DNA of 17,845 nucleotides from Alphaproteobacteria bacterium. GTDB taxonomy: Bacteria; Pseudomonadota; Alphaproteobacteria; UBA8366. The notes under the pieces are model-generated. The model worked only from the letters and a program-made list of their open reading frames with translations. It did no database searches and was not told the origin of the DNA. The stretch lies in assembly GCA_029861675.1 (NCBI GenBank), contig JAOTYV010000067.1:1-17845 (forward strand), written 5' to 3'. Shown one piece after another: positions 1-7,012 of this stretch; positions within the stretch are counted from its first letter, which is position 1, and every line of letters begins with the position of its first letter. The translations under genes and the position numbers were made by a program.

Positions 1-1
1 A

Positions 2-91
2 GGCAATTACACGTCCCAACAGACCGCCGAGGCGGGACCGCCGGTCGACCCGGCCAAACCGGCGTTATCCACGCCAGCCGCCGCCCCGTAG
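2..91 (+). CDS. possible 3' end of an upstream gene (partial)
   Basis: The frame starting at base 2 stays open to a TAG at 89-91 and reads as an Ala/Pro-rich tail ending in STPAAAP. Such tails are common at the C-terminus of GC-rich bacterial proteins. The start lies outside the window, no domain is visible, and other frames are also open here, so this is only a weak call. If real, the gene runs in the same direction as the nar operon and ends about 200 bases before the FNR-type box. Confidence 0.2.
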   Translation, partial: GNYTSQQTAEAGPPVDPAKPALSTPAAAP

Positions 92-118
92 CCCGCCTCC
101 AACTTCGGAATTGCTCGC

Positions 119-133
119 GAGCCGCTACGGCTC
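119..133 (+). other. small perfect hairpin overlapping a palindrome
   Basis: GAGCCG, loop CTA, CGGCTC forms a perfect 6-bp stem. It overlaps the palindrome GCTCGCGAGC at 113-122, so the two cannot pair at once. No T run follows, so it is not a typical intrinsic terminator. It could be the base of the terminator of the gene ending at 91, an operator, or chance in GC-rich DNA. Confidence 0.3.
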
Positions 134-237
134 AGCACGAGAGATCGTTAAAATCGGTGGCGCCGGGACTACGACGCGGAAATTTTCGGCCCGAGGACCG
201 TTTGCGGCCGCACGATCGAGGTCCGCCGGCAAGATTC

Positions 238-257
238 TTTGCAGTGACAGGTGCAAA
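238..257 (+). repeat. inverted repeat TTTGCA-N8-TGCAAA
   Basis: TTTGCA at 238-243 and TGCAAA at 252-257 are perfect reverse complements separated by eight bases. It could be an operator for a dimeric regulator or one arm of an RNA switch, because its right half overlaps the hairpin at 249-264 and the two structures exclude each other. Confidence 0.4.
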
Positions 258-270
258 CGCATCTTTTTTT
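249..270 (+). terminator. candidate Rho-independent terminator upstream of narK1
   Basis: AGGTGC (249-254), loop AAAC, GCATCT (259-264) forms a 6-bp stem with one G-U pair, followed directly by six more T residues (265-270). The geometry is that of an intrinsic terminator, but the stem is weak. It would end transcripts coming from upstream, insulating the nar promoter whose activator box starts 18 bases further on. Confidence 0.4.
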
Positions 271-287
271 CCGTACCTGCCGCGTCT

Positions 288-301
288 TTGATCTGATTCA
301 A
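288..301 (+). promoter_or_regulatory. FNR/Anr/NNR-type activator box for the nar operon
   Basis: TTGAT-CTGA-TTCAA matches the FNR-family consensus TTGAT-N4-ATCAA at nine of ten informative bases. Its centre lies about 99 bases before the narK1 ATG. If it acts at the usual class II distance of -41.5, transcription would begin near base 336, leaving a leader of about 58 bases; no strong -10 element is visible there (best is GAATTT at 324-329). FNR-type control of narK/narG operons in low oxygen is well established in other bacteria. Which family member (Fnr, Anr, Dnr/NnrR) binds cannot be told from the box. Confidence 0.7.
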
Positions 302-393
302 ATCCTTCATCGCCTTCGCGTTGGAATTTCCTCCCGCGGCAATTCGCCAGCCCCCAGAGAGTGGGCGGCCTTGTAGACGAGGGGACGACACGC

Positions 394-1794
394 ATGAACG
401 GACTCGACTCGGTAACGTCTTCGCAACAGACGCGCATACTCGGCATGAGCACTTTGGCCTTCACCGTGTGCTTCGCAGTCTGGACGATCTTTTCGATCAT
501 CGGCGTCAAAATCAAACAGGACCTGGGACTCTCGGATACGCAGTTCGGATTGCTCGCGGGTACACCGATCCTAACCGGATCGTTGAGCCGAATATTTCTC
601 GGCATCTGGACCGACCAGTATGGCGGCAGGATCATCTACTTTCTGACCATGATCCTGGCGGCGATCGCCACCTTCCTGCTGTCTTATGCAACGACCTACG
701 AAATGATGCTGGTCGCCGCGCTTGGCCTCGGCCTAGCCGGCGGTTCCTTCGCGGTCGGCATCGCCTACGTCTCGAAATGGTACCCGAAGGAGAAGCAGGG
801 AACCGCGCTCGGCATCTTCGGCGCCGGTAATGTCGGCGCGGCGGTCACGAAATTCGTCGCTCCGTTCGTGCTCGTGGCATTCGGATGGCCGGTGGTCGCG
901 CAAGTCTGGGCCGGCGCGCTCGTAGTCACCGCCATCATCTTCTGGTTCACCACCGAGGACGACCCGGATTTGAAGGCCAGAAAGGCGAGCGGCGAAAAGG
1001 TCCGCGGCGCCTTCCTGCAGCTCGAGCCGCTCAAGAACCAGCAGGTGTGGCGGTTCGCGATCTATTACTTCTTCGTATTCGGCGCGTTCGTCGCGCTGGC
1101 GCTCTGGCTGCCGCGGTATCTGGTCGGCGTCTATTCGCTCGACATCAAGACGGCCGGAATTCTGGCCGCGCTCTACTCCGTGCCCGCCAGCATCTTTCGC
1201 GCCTATGGCGGGTTTCTGTCCGACAAATACGGCGCGCGCACGATCATGTACTGGACCTTCGGCGTTTCGGCTTTCTGCTGCTTTCTACTGTCCTATCCCG
1301 ACACGCAATACGTGGTGAAGGGTATCGAAGGGCCGATCACTTTCACCATCAATATGGGTCTTTACCCCTTCGTGGCGCTAATCTTTATCCTTGGCTTCGT
1401 GATGAGTCTGGGCAAGGCCGCCGTCTACAAGCACATCCCGGTCTATTACCCGGGACATGTCGGCTCGGTCGGCGGACTCGTGGGCATGATCGGCGGGCTC
1501 GGCGGGTTCGTCCTGCCCATCGCCTTCGGCGCCATGAACGACCTGACCGGTGTTTCGACGAGCTGCTTCATGCTGCTTTTCGTCCTGGTCTCCATAGCGC
1601 TGCTTTGGATGCACTTCGCCATTCTCCGCATGGAGAAGCGCGCATCCGCCGATCAGTTGGCGACATTGCCGGAACTTCCCGAGCTGGCCCATATGCACCG
1701 TCCGGAGCATGAGGGTGCGCTCGGCCCGAACCGGCGCAAGGACCCGCACGCCGACCCCACCGGCCCGCCGCCTCAAACGAGCCCCGCCCAATAG
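394..1794 (+). CDS. narK1: NarK1-type nitrate transporter (MFS, NNP family)
   Basis: A 466-residue inner-membrane carrier of the nitrate/nitrite porter family with about 12 hydrophobic segments. It carries the nitrate signature GAGNVGAAVTKFVAP at residues 143-157, the type seen in NarK1 proteins (proposed proton/nitrate symporters), and a second glycine-rich signature at 357-379. Arg65 and Arg269 sit where the substrate-binding arginines of E. coli NarK lie. The ATG at 394 is preferred over an in-frame GTG at 361 because GAGGGGAC ends 7 bases before it. After the last membrane segment is a charged, proline-rich tail of roughly 45 residues ending in PQTSPAQ, which E. coli NarK lacks. It is first in the operon, directly behind the FNR-type box, and 54 bases before narK2. 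In Paracoccus the equivalents of narK1 and narK2 are fused; here they are separate. Confidence 0.93.
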   Translation: MNGLDSVTSSQQTRILGMSTLAFTVCFAVWTIFSIIGVKIKQDLGLSDTQFGLLAGTPILTGSLSRIFLGIWTDQYGGRIIYFLTMILAAIATFLLSYATTYEMMLVAALGLGLAGGSFAVGIAYVSKWYPKEKQGTALGIFGAGNVGAAVTKFVAPFVLVAFGWPVVAQVWAGALVVTAIIFWFTTEDDPDLKARKASGEKVRGAFLQLEPLKNQQVWRFAIYYFFVFGAFVALALWLPRYLVGVYSLDIKTAGILAALYSVPASIFRAYGGFLSDKYGARTIMYWTFGVSAFCCFLLSYPDTQYVVKGIEGPITFTINMGLYPFVALIFILGFVMSLGKAAVYKHIPVYYPGHVGSVGGLVGMIGGLGGFVLPIAFGAMNDLTGVSTSCFMLLFVLVSIALLWMHFAILRMEKRASADQLATLPELPELAHMHRPEHEGALGPNRRKDPHADPTGPPPQTSPAQ

Positions 1795-1804
1795 CGAATC
1801 CGTG

Positions 1805-1830
1805 ACCGGAACGGGTTCTGCCCGACCGGT
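1805..1830 (+). other. hairpin between narK1 and narK2, next to the narK2 ribosome binding site
   Basis: ACCGG (1805-1809) pairs with CCGGT (1826-1830), and CGGG (1812-1815) with CCCG (1821-1824) around the loop TTCTG, leaving AA opposite A as an internal loop. This 9-bp stem ends five bases before the AGGAGG of narK2 at 1836-1841. No T run follows, so it is not an intrinsic terminator. It could stabilise an mRNA end or tune narK2 translation. Confidence 0.45.
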
Positions 1831-1848
1831 ACAGCAGGAGGACACATC

Positions 1849-3243
1849 ATGCCAGCCGCCGAAACCGCGATCGCCCGCCAAGGCCATACCCTCAAGGATT
1901 GGAGGCCGGACGATCCGGCATTCTGGCAAGGGTCCGGCCGCAAGATCGCCTCGAAGAACCTGTGGATCTCGATTCCCTGCCTGCTGCTGGCGTTTTCGGT
2001 CTGGCTCGTCTGGAGCGTCGTCGTCGCCAAGCTGCCGGCAATCGGGTTTGCCTATGCAACGGACCAGCTCTTCTGGCTCGCCGCCCTGCCGGGCCTTTCG
2101 GGCGCGACGCTGCGCATCTTCTATTCCTTCATGGTGCCGATCTTCGGCGGGCGGCTCTGGACTGCGCTGTCCACGGCCTCGCTGCTGATTCCGGCGGTCG
2201 GCATCGGTTTCGCCGTCCAAAACCCCGAGACGCCGTACGTCCTGTTCCTCGGCCTCGCCCTGTTGTGCGGCCTCGGCGGCGGCAATTTCGCCTCCTCCAT
2301 GGCGAATATCAGCTTGTTCTATCCGAAAACGGAAAAGGGCAACGCGCTCGCCCTCAACGCGGGGCTCGGCAATGCCGGCGTCAGCGTCATGCAGTTCGTC
2401 GTGCCGCTGGTGATTACCGCGGGCGTCTTCGGCGCCATCGGCGGCGAACCGCAGGTGACCGCCGACGGCACGAAGCTGTGGCTGCAGAATGCCGGTTTCG
2501 TCTGGGTGCCGTTCCTCGTGATCACCGCGCTCGCGGCCTGGTTCGGCATGGACAACATCGAAAGCGCCAAGGCGTCGTTCAAGGAGCAATCGATTATTTT
2601 CAAGCGCAAGCACAACTGGATCATGTGCGTGCTCTATACCGGCACTTTCGGCTCCTTCATCGGATATTCGGCCGGGTTCCCGCTGCTGGCGAAAACCCAG
2701 TTCCCTGACGTCAACTCGCTCCAATTCGTCTTCCTCGGCCCGCTCGTGGGCGCGCTGAGCCGCGCGGCGACCGGATGGATATCCGACAAGCTCGGTGGTG
2801 GACGGGTCACGTTCTGGACATTCCTGGTGATGATCGCCGCGGTCGCCGGCGTGCTGTTCTTCCTCGGCATCAAAACGGAGCCGGGCGCGTTCTGGGGATT
2901 CTTTGCGATGTTCATGGTGCTGTTTTTCGCAACCGGCGTCGGCAACGCCTCCACCTTCCAAATGATCCCGTCGATCATGCGCCAGGAAGTAAAGCGCCTC
3001 ATGCCGGAGCTCGACGAAACGCAGTTCGTCCGGCAGGCCGAGCGGGAATCCGCGGCGATCATCGCATTCACCTCGGCAATCGCAGCCTATGGCGCCTTCT
3101 TCATTCCGAAGGCCTACGGCACGTCGATCACCCTGACCGGCGGTCCCGAGCTGGCGCTCTACCTCTTCATCGCCTTTTACGCGCTCTGCGTTGCCGTCAC
3201 CTGGATTTTCTACACGCGCCGTAACGCCCCCGTACCGTGCTGA
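1849..3243 (+). CDS. narK2: NarK2-type nitrate/nitrite transporter (MFS, NNP family)
   Basis: A 464-residue inner-membrane carrier close in length and motifs to E. coli NarK (463 residues), a nitrate/nitrite exchanger. The first nitrate signature is AGLGNAGVSVMQF at residues 171-183; GVGNASTFQMIP at 363-374 and the segment around AFTSAIAAYGAFFIP (406-420) match the second half. Arg89 and Arg305 fall at the same numbers as the nitrate-binding arginines of E. coli NarK. It probably imports nitrate for NarG and expels the nitrite made. AGGAGG at 1836-1841 supports the ATG. It lies 54 bases after narK1 and 22 bases before narG, clearly in one transcript. It is more E. coli-like than the first carrier, so the pair represents the two classic types and not a recent duplication. 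Confidence 0.95.
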   Translation: MPAAETAIARQGHTLKDWRPDDPAFWQGSGRKIASKNLWISIPCLLLAFSVWLVWSVVVAKLPAIGFAYATDQLFWLAALPGLSGATLRIFYSFMVPIFGGRLWTALSTASLLIPAVGIGFAVQNPETPYVLFLGLALLCGLGGGNFASSMANISLFYPKTEKGNALALNAGLGNAGVSVMQFVVPLVITAGVFGAIGGEPQVTADGTKLWLQNAGFVWVPFLVITALAAWFGMDNIESAKASFKEQSIIFKRKHNWIMCVLYTGTFGSFIGYSAGFPLLAKTQFPDVNSLQFVFLGPLVGALSRAATGWISDKLGGGRVTFWTFLVMIAAVAGVLFFLGIKTEPGAFWGFFAMFMVLFFATGVGNASTFQMIPSIMRQEVKRLMPELDETQFVRQAERESAAIIAFTSAIAAYGAFFIPKAYGTSITLTGGPELALYLFIAFYALCVAVTWIFYTRRNAPVPC

Positions 3244-3265
3244 CGCCTGACAAAGGAAATTTGCG

Positions 3266-6200
3266 ATGAGCCACTTGCTGGACCGACTGAACTTCTTCTC
3301 GACAAAAAATGTCGGCGACTTTTCCGACGGCCATGGGGTCACCACGCGCGAAGATCGCGACTGGGAAGGCGCCTACCGCCAGCGCTGGCAGCACGATAAA
3401 ATCGTGCGTTCGACCCATGGGGTCAATTGCACCGGCTCGTGCTCCTGGAAGATCTACGTCAAGGGCGGGATCGTCACCTGGGAAACCCAGCAGACCGACT
3501 ATCCGCGCACCCGGCCGGACCTGCCGAATCACGAGCCGCGCGGCTGCTCCCGGGGGGCGAGCTATAGCTGGTATCTCTATTCGGGCAACCGGGTGAAATA
3601 TCCGCTCGTGCGTTCGCGGCTCGTCAAGTTGTGGCGCGAGGCGCGCAAGACGCTCAGCCCGGTCGCCGCCTGGAAATCCATCGTTGAGGACCCGGCGAAA
3701 CGCAAATCCTATACCGCCAAGCGCGGCCTCGGCGGCCTCGTCCGCGCCGATTGGACCGAGGTCAATGAGATCATCGCGTCGGCCAACGCCTATACCGCAA
3801 AGACATATGGACCGGACCGGGTAATCGGTTTCTCGCCCATTCCCGCGATGTCCATGGTCTCCTACGCAGCCGGTTCGCGCTACCTGTCGCTGATGGGTGG
3901 CGTCTGCATGTCGTTCTACGACTGGTATTGCGACCTGCCGCCCGCATCGCCACAAACCTGGGGCGAACAGACCGACGTTCCCGAAAGCGCCGACTGGTAC
4001 AACTCCGGGTTCCTGATCCTGTGGGGCTCGAACGTGCCGCAGACAAGGACGCCGGACGCGCATTTCTACACGGAAGCGCGGTACCGGGGCGCGAAATCCG
4101 TGGTGGTCAGCCCCGACTATTCGGAAGCGGCGAAATTCTCCGACCTCTGGCTCCATCCGACGCCCGGCACCGATTCCGCCCTCGCCATGGCGCTCGGCCA
4201 TGTGGTCCTGCGCGAATTCCATGTCGACCGGCAGGCCGAATATTTCACCGACTACGCCCGGCAATACACCGACATGCCCATGCTGGTCCGCCTTGTGCAA
4301 AAGGATGGCCGCTACGTGCCGGAGCGGCTGCTCCGCGCCTCGGACTTCGCGGACGGCCTCGGCCAATCGAATAATCCGGACTGGAAGACCGCCGCGCTCG
4401 ACCGCAAGAGCGGCAAGGTCGTCGCGCCGAACGGGTCCGTCGGCTTTCGCTGGGGCGAGCAGGGCAAGTGGAACTTGGAAGAGAAAGACGCCGACGGCAA
4501 CGCGACCGATCTGCAACTCACCCTGATCGGGGAAGGCGACCGGGACGATGTGGTCGATATCGGCTTTCCGTATTTCGGAAACCGCGAACACGACCATTTC
4601 AAAGGAACCGATCATCCGGACGTGCTCTACCGCAAGGTGCCCGTAAAGTCCGTGACCTTGAAGGATGGCGACGCGCTGGTCGCGACGGTGTTCGACCTCT
4701 TTATCGCCAACTACGGCATCGACCGCGGATTGGGCGGCGACCATGTTGCCGCGAATTACGACGAGAACACCCCCTACACGCCGGCCTGGGCGGAAACCAT
4801 CACCGGCGTGCCGGCCGCCCAAATCATTACCGTCGCGCGCGAATTCGCCGAAAACGCCGAGAAGACCAACGGCAAATCGATGGTCATCCTGGGAGCGGGA
4901 CTGAACCATTGGTACCACATGGACATGAACTACCGGGGCATCATCAATCTTCTCGTCATGTGCGGCTGCGTCGGGCAATCCGGCGGCGGCTGGTCGCACT
5001 ACGTGGGCCAGGAAAAGCTGCGGCCGCAGACCGGCTGGCAGCCGCTGGCCTTCGCGCTCGATTGGGCGCGCCCGCCGCGCCAAATGAATTCGACGTCGTT
5101 CTGGTACGCCCACACGGACCAGTGGCGCTATGAATCGCTCGGCGTCGATGAAATCCTGTCGCCGACCGCGCCGGAAGGTCCGTGGGACGGTTCGCTCATC
5201 GACTACAACGTCCGCGCCGAACGGATGGGATGGCTGCCCTCCGCGCCGCAGCTTTCGGCCAACCCCCTGGACGTGGCGGCCGCCGCCGAGAAGGCGGGAA
5301 AAGAGCCGAAGGACTATGTCGTCGACGCGTTGAAGTCCGGCGACCTGCGCCTGTCGTGCGAGGATCCGGACGATCCGGCCAACTGGCCCCGCAATCTCTT
5401 CGTCTGGCGTTCCAACCTGCTCGGCTCGTCCGGCAAGGGGCACGAATATTTCCTGAAGCATCTGCTCGGCACCTCGCATGGCGTGATGAATAAGGATCTG
5501 GGCGAGCAGGGCGGCGAGAAGCCGCAGGAGGTCGCCTGGCACGACGAGGCGCCGGAAGGAAAGCTCGACCTGCTGGTCACGCTCGACTTCCGCATGTCGA
5601 CCACCTGCGTCTATTCGGACATCGTCCTGCCGACGGCGACCTGGTACGAGAAGAACGACCTCAACACCTCCGACATGCATCCGTTCATCCACCCGCTGAC
5701 CAATGCGGTCGACCCGGTGTGGGAATGCCGCTCGGACTGGGATATCTACAAGGGCATCGCCAAGGCGTTTTCCGATGTCGCGCCCGAGGTGCTGGGCGTC
5801 GAAAAGGACGTGGTCCTGGTGCCGATCCTGCACGACACACCGGCCGAGATCGCCCAGGCACTCGACGTGAAGGACTGGAAACGCGGCGAGACCGATCCGA
5901 TTCCCGGCAAGACGATGCCGCAAATCGCCGTTATCGAGCGCGACTATCCCAACCTCTACAAACGCTTCACCGCGCTCGGACCGCTGATGAGCGAGATCGG
6001 CAATGGCGGCAAGGGCATCAATTGGAACACCGAACACGAAGTCGAAAATCTCGCGGCGCTGAACGGGACGGTGACCGAAGACGGCCCCACCCAGGGCATG
6101 CCGCGTATCGAGACCGACATCGACGCGACCGAAGTGATCCTCATGCTCGCGCCGGAAACCAACGGCGAAGTCGCGGTCAAGGCGTGGGACGCGCTGTCCA

Positions 6201-7012
6201 AGAACACCGGCCGGGACCACACCCATCTGGCGGCGCCGAAAGAGGACGAAAAGATTCGCTTCCGCGACGTGGTCGCGCAGCCGCGCAAGATCATCTCATC
6301 GCCGATCTGGTCGGGCCTGGAATCGGAGAAGGTCTGCTACAACGCCGGCTACACGAACGTCCACGAACTGATCCCCTGGCGCACGCTATCCGGACGTCAG
6401 CAGCTCTATCAGGATCACCTGTGGATGCGCGCCTTCGGCGAAGGGTTCTGCGTCTACCGCCCGCCGGTCGACCTCAAGACCGTCAAGCCGATCATCGACG
6501 AGAAATCCAACGGCAATCCGCAGATCGTCCTGAACTTCATCACACCGCATCAAAAATGGGGCATTCACTCCACCTATAGCGACAATCTGCTGATGCTCAC
6601 GCTGAACCGCGGCGGGCCGGTGGTCTGGCTCTCCGAGGTCGATGCGAAGAAAGCGGGCATCGAAGACAACGATTGGGTCGAGGCCTACAACGTCAACGGC
6701 GCGTTGACCGCGCGCGCGGTCGTCTCCCAGCGCATGAAGGAGGGCACGATCTTCATGTACCACGCACAGGAGAAGATCGTGAACACGCCGGGTTCGGAAC
6801 TGACCGGACAGCGCGGCGGCATTCACAACTCGGTCACGCGCACCATCGTCAAGCCGACCCACATGATCGGCGGTTACGCCCAGCAATCCTACGGCTTCAA
6901 TTATTACGGAACGGTCGGATCGAACCGAGACGAGTTCGTCATCGTCCGCAAGATGGAGAAGGTCGACTGGCTCGACCGTCCCGCAACACCGGCCCAGGAG
7001 GCGGCAGAATGA
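3266..7012 (+). CDS. narG: respiratory nitrate reductase alpha subunit NarG
   Basis: The 1248-residue catalytic subunit of membrane-bound nitrate reductase, reducing nitrate to nitrite at a molybdenum bis-MGD cofactor on the cytoplasmic face (E. coli NarG has 1247 residues). The FS0 [4Fe-4S] ligands are His51, Cys55, Cys59 and Cys94, the His/3-Cys set typical of NarG. Asp223 in the motif YDWYCDLPPASP is at the position of the molybdenum ligand Asp. Near-identical NarG stretches run the whole length, for example GAGLNHWYHMDMNYRG and the C-terminal GFNYYGTVGSNRDEF. The N-terminus is the cytoplasmic NarG type with no cleavable signal peptide, so the active site faces inward, which explains the need for the carriers upstream. 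AAAGGAAA at 3252-3259 precedes the ATG. The stop overlaps the narH start by four bases (ATGA), implying translational coupling. No frameshift or missing ligand is seen. Confidence 0.98.
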   Translation: MSHLLDRLNFFSTKNVGDFSDGHGVTTREDRDWEGAYRQRWQHDKIVRSTHGVNCTGSCSWKIYVKGGIVTWETQQTDYPRTRPDLPNHEPRGCSRGASYSWYLYSGNRVKYPLVRSRLVKLWREARKTLSPVAAWKSIVEDPAKRKSYTAKRGLGGLVRADWTEVNEIIASANAYTAKTYGPDRVIGFSPIPAMSMVSYAAGSRYLSLMGGVCMSFYDWYCDLPPASPQTWGEQTDVPESADWYNSGFLILWGSNVPQTRTPDAHFYTEARYRGAKSVVVSPDYSEAAKFSDLWLHPTPGTDSALAMALGHVVLREFHVDRQAEYFTDYARQYTDMPMLVRLVQKDGRYVPERLLRASDFADGLGQSNNPDWKTAALDRKSGKVVAPNGSVGFRWGEQGKWNLEEKDADGNATDLQLTLIGEGDRDDVVDIGFPYFGNREHDHFKGTDHPDVLYRKVPVKSVTLKDGDALVATVFDLFIANYGIDRGLGGDHVAANYDENTPYTPAWAETITGVPAAQIITVAREFAENAEKTNGKSMVILGAGLNHWYHMDMNYRGIINLLVMCGCVGQSGGGWSHYVGQEKLRPQTGWQPLAFALDWARPPRQMNSTSFWYAHTDQWRYESLGVDEILSPTAPEGPWDGSLIDYNVRAERMGWLPSAPQLSANPLDVAAAAEKAGKEPKDYVVDALKSGDLRLSCEDPDDPANWPRNLFVWRSNLLGSSGKGHEYFLKHLLGTSHGVMNKDLGEQGGEKPQEVAWHDEAPEGKLDLLVTLDFRMSTTCVYSDIVLPTATWYEKNDLNTSDMHPFIHPLTNAVDPVWECRSDWDIYKGIAKAFSDVAPEVLGVEKDVVLVPILHDTPAEIAQALDVKDWKRGETDPIPGKTMPQIAVIERDYPNLYKRFTALGPLMSEIGNGGKGINWNTEHEVENLAALNGTVTEDGPTQGMPRIETDIDATEVILMLAPETNGEVAVKAWDALSKNTGRDHTHLAAPKEDEKIRFRDVVAQPRKIISSPIWSGLESEKVCYNAGYTNVHELIPWRTLSGRQQLYQDHLWMRAFGEGFCVYRPPVDLKTVKPIIDEKSNGNPQIVLNFITPHQKWGIHSTYSDNLLMLTLNRGGPVVWLSEVDAKKAGIEDNDWVEAYNVNGALTARAVVSQRMKEGTIFMYHAQEKIVNTPGSELTGQRGGIHNSVTRTIVKPTHMIGGYAQQSYGFNYYGTVGSNRDEFVIVRKMEKVDWLDRPATPAQEAAE

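Larger units (their letters stand above)
92..393 (+). other. nar operon leader region, no gene recognised
   Basis: These 302 bases hold no convincing gene. They contain overlapping palindromes at 113-133 (GCTCGCGAGC, then stem GAGCCG with loop CTA and stem CGGCTC), an inverted repeat at 238-257, a hairpin followed by a T run at 249-270, and an FNR-type box at 288-301. A Shine-Dalgarno-like GAGGGGAC at 379-386 precedes the narK1 ATG at 394. Short open frames on either strand show no recognisable protein features and are ignored. Confidence 0.6.

Noticed and set aside
361..393. GTG at 361 as the narK1 start
   Set aside because: It would add 11 residues unlike NarK N-termini and bury the GAGGGGAC ribosome binding site that serves the ATG at 394.
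125..635. Minus-strand frames of 88 and 167 codons over the leader, as a possible divergent gene
   Set aside because: No recognisable domain, no convincing ribosome binding site, and one runs into narK1 coding sequence. The FNR-type box and the T-run hairpin lie inside them.
1378..3345. A 655-codon minus-strand frame across narK1-narK2
   Set aside because: It spans two real genes and their gap, is rich in Arg, Glu and Gly in a repetitive way, and matches no family I know. Both carriers on the other strand have clear motifs.
3197..6226. A 1009-codon open frame on the minus strand opposite narG
   Set aside because: It is the mirror of a strongly conserved narG reading frame. GC-rich codon use suppresses stops on the opposite strand, and the translation is a low-complexity Arg/Gly/Val/Asp mixture with no domain.
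6673..7008. Upstream extension of narH inside narG
   Set aside because: The extra residues are an Arg-rich out-of-frame reading of the conserved NarG C-terminus. The ATG at 7009 with AGGAGG gives the normal NarH N-terminus.
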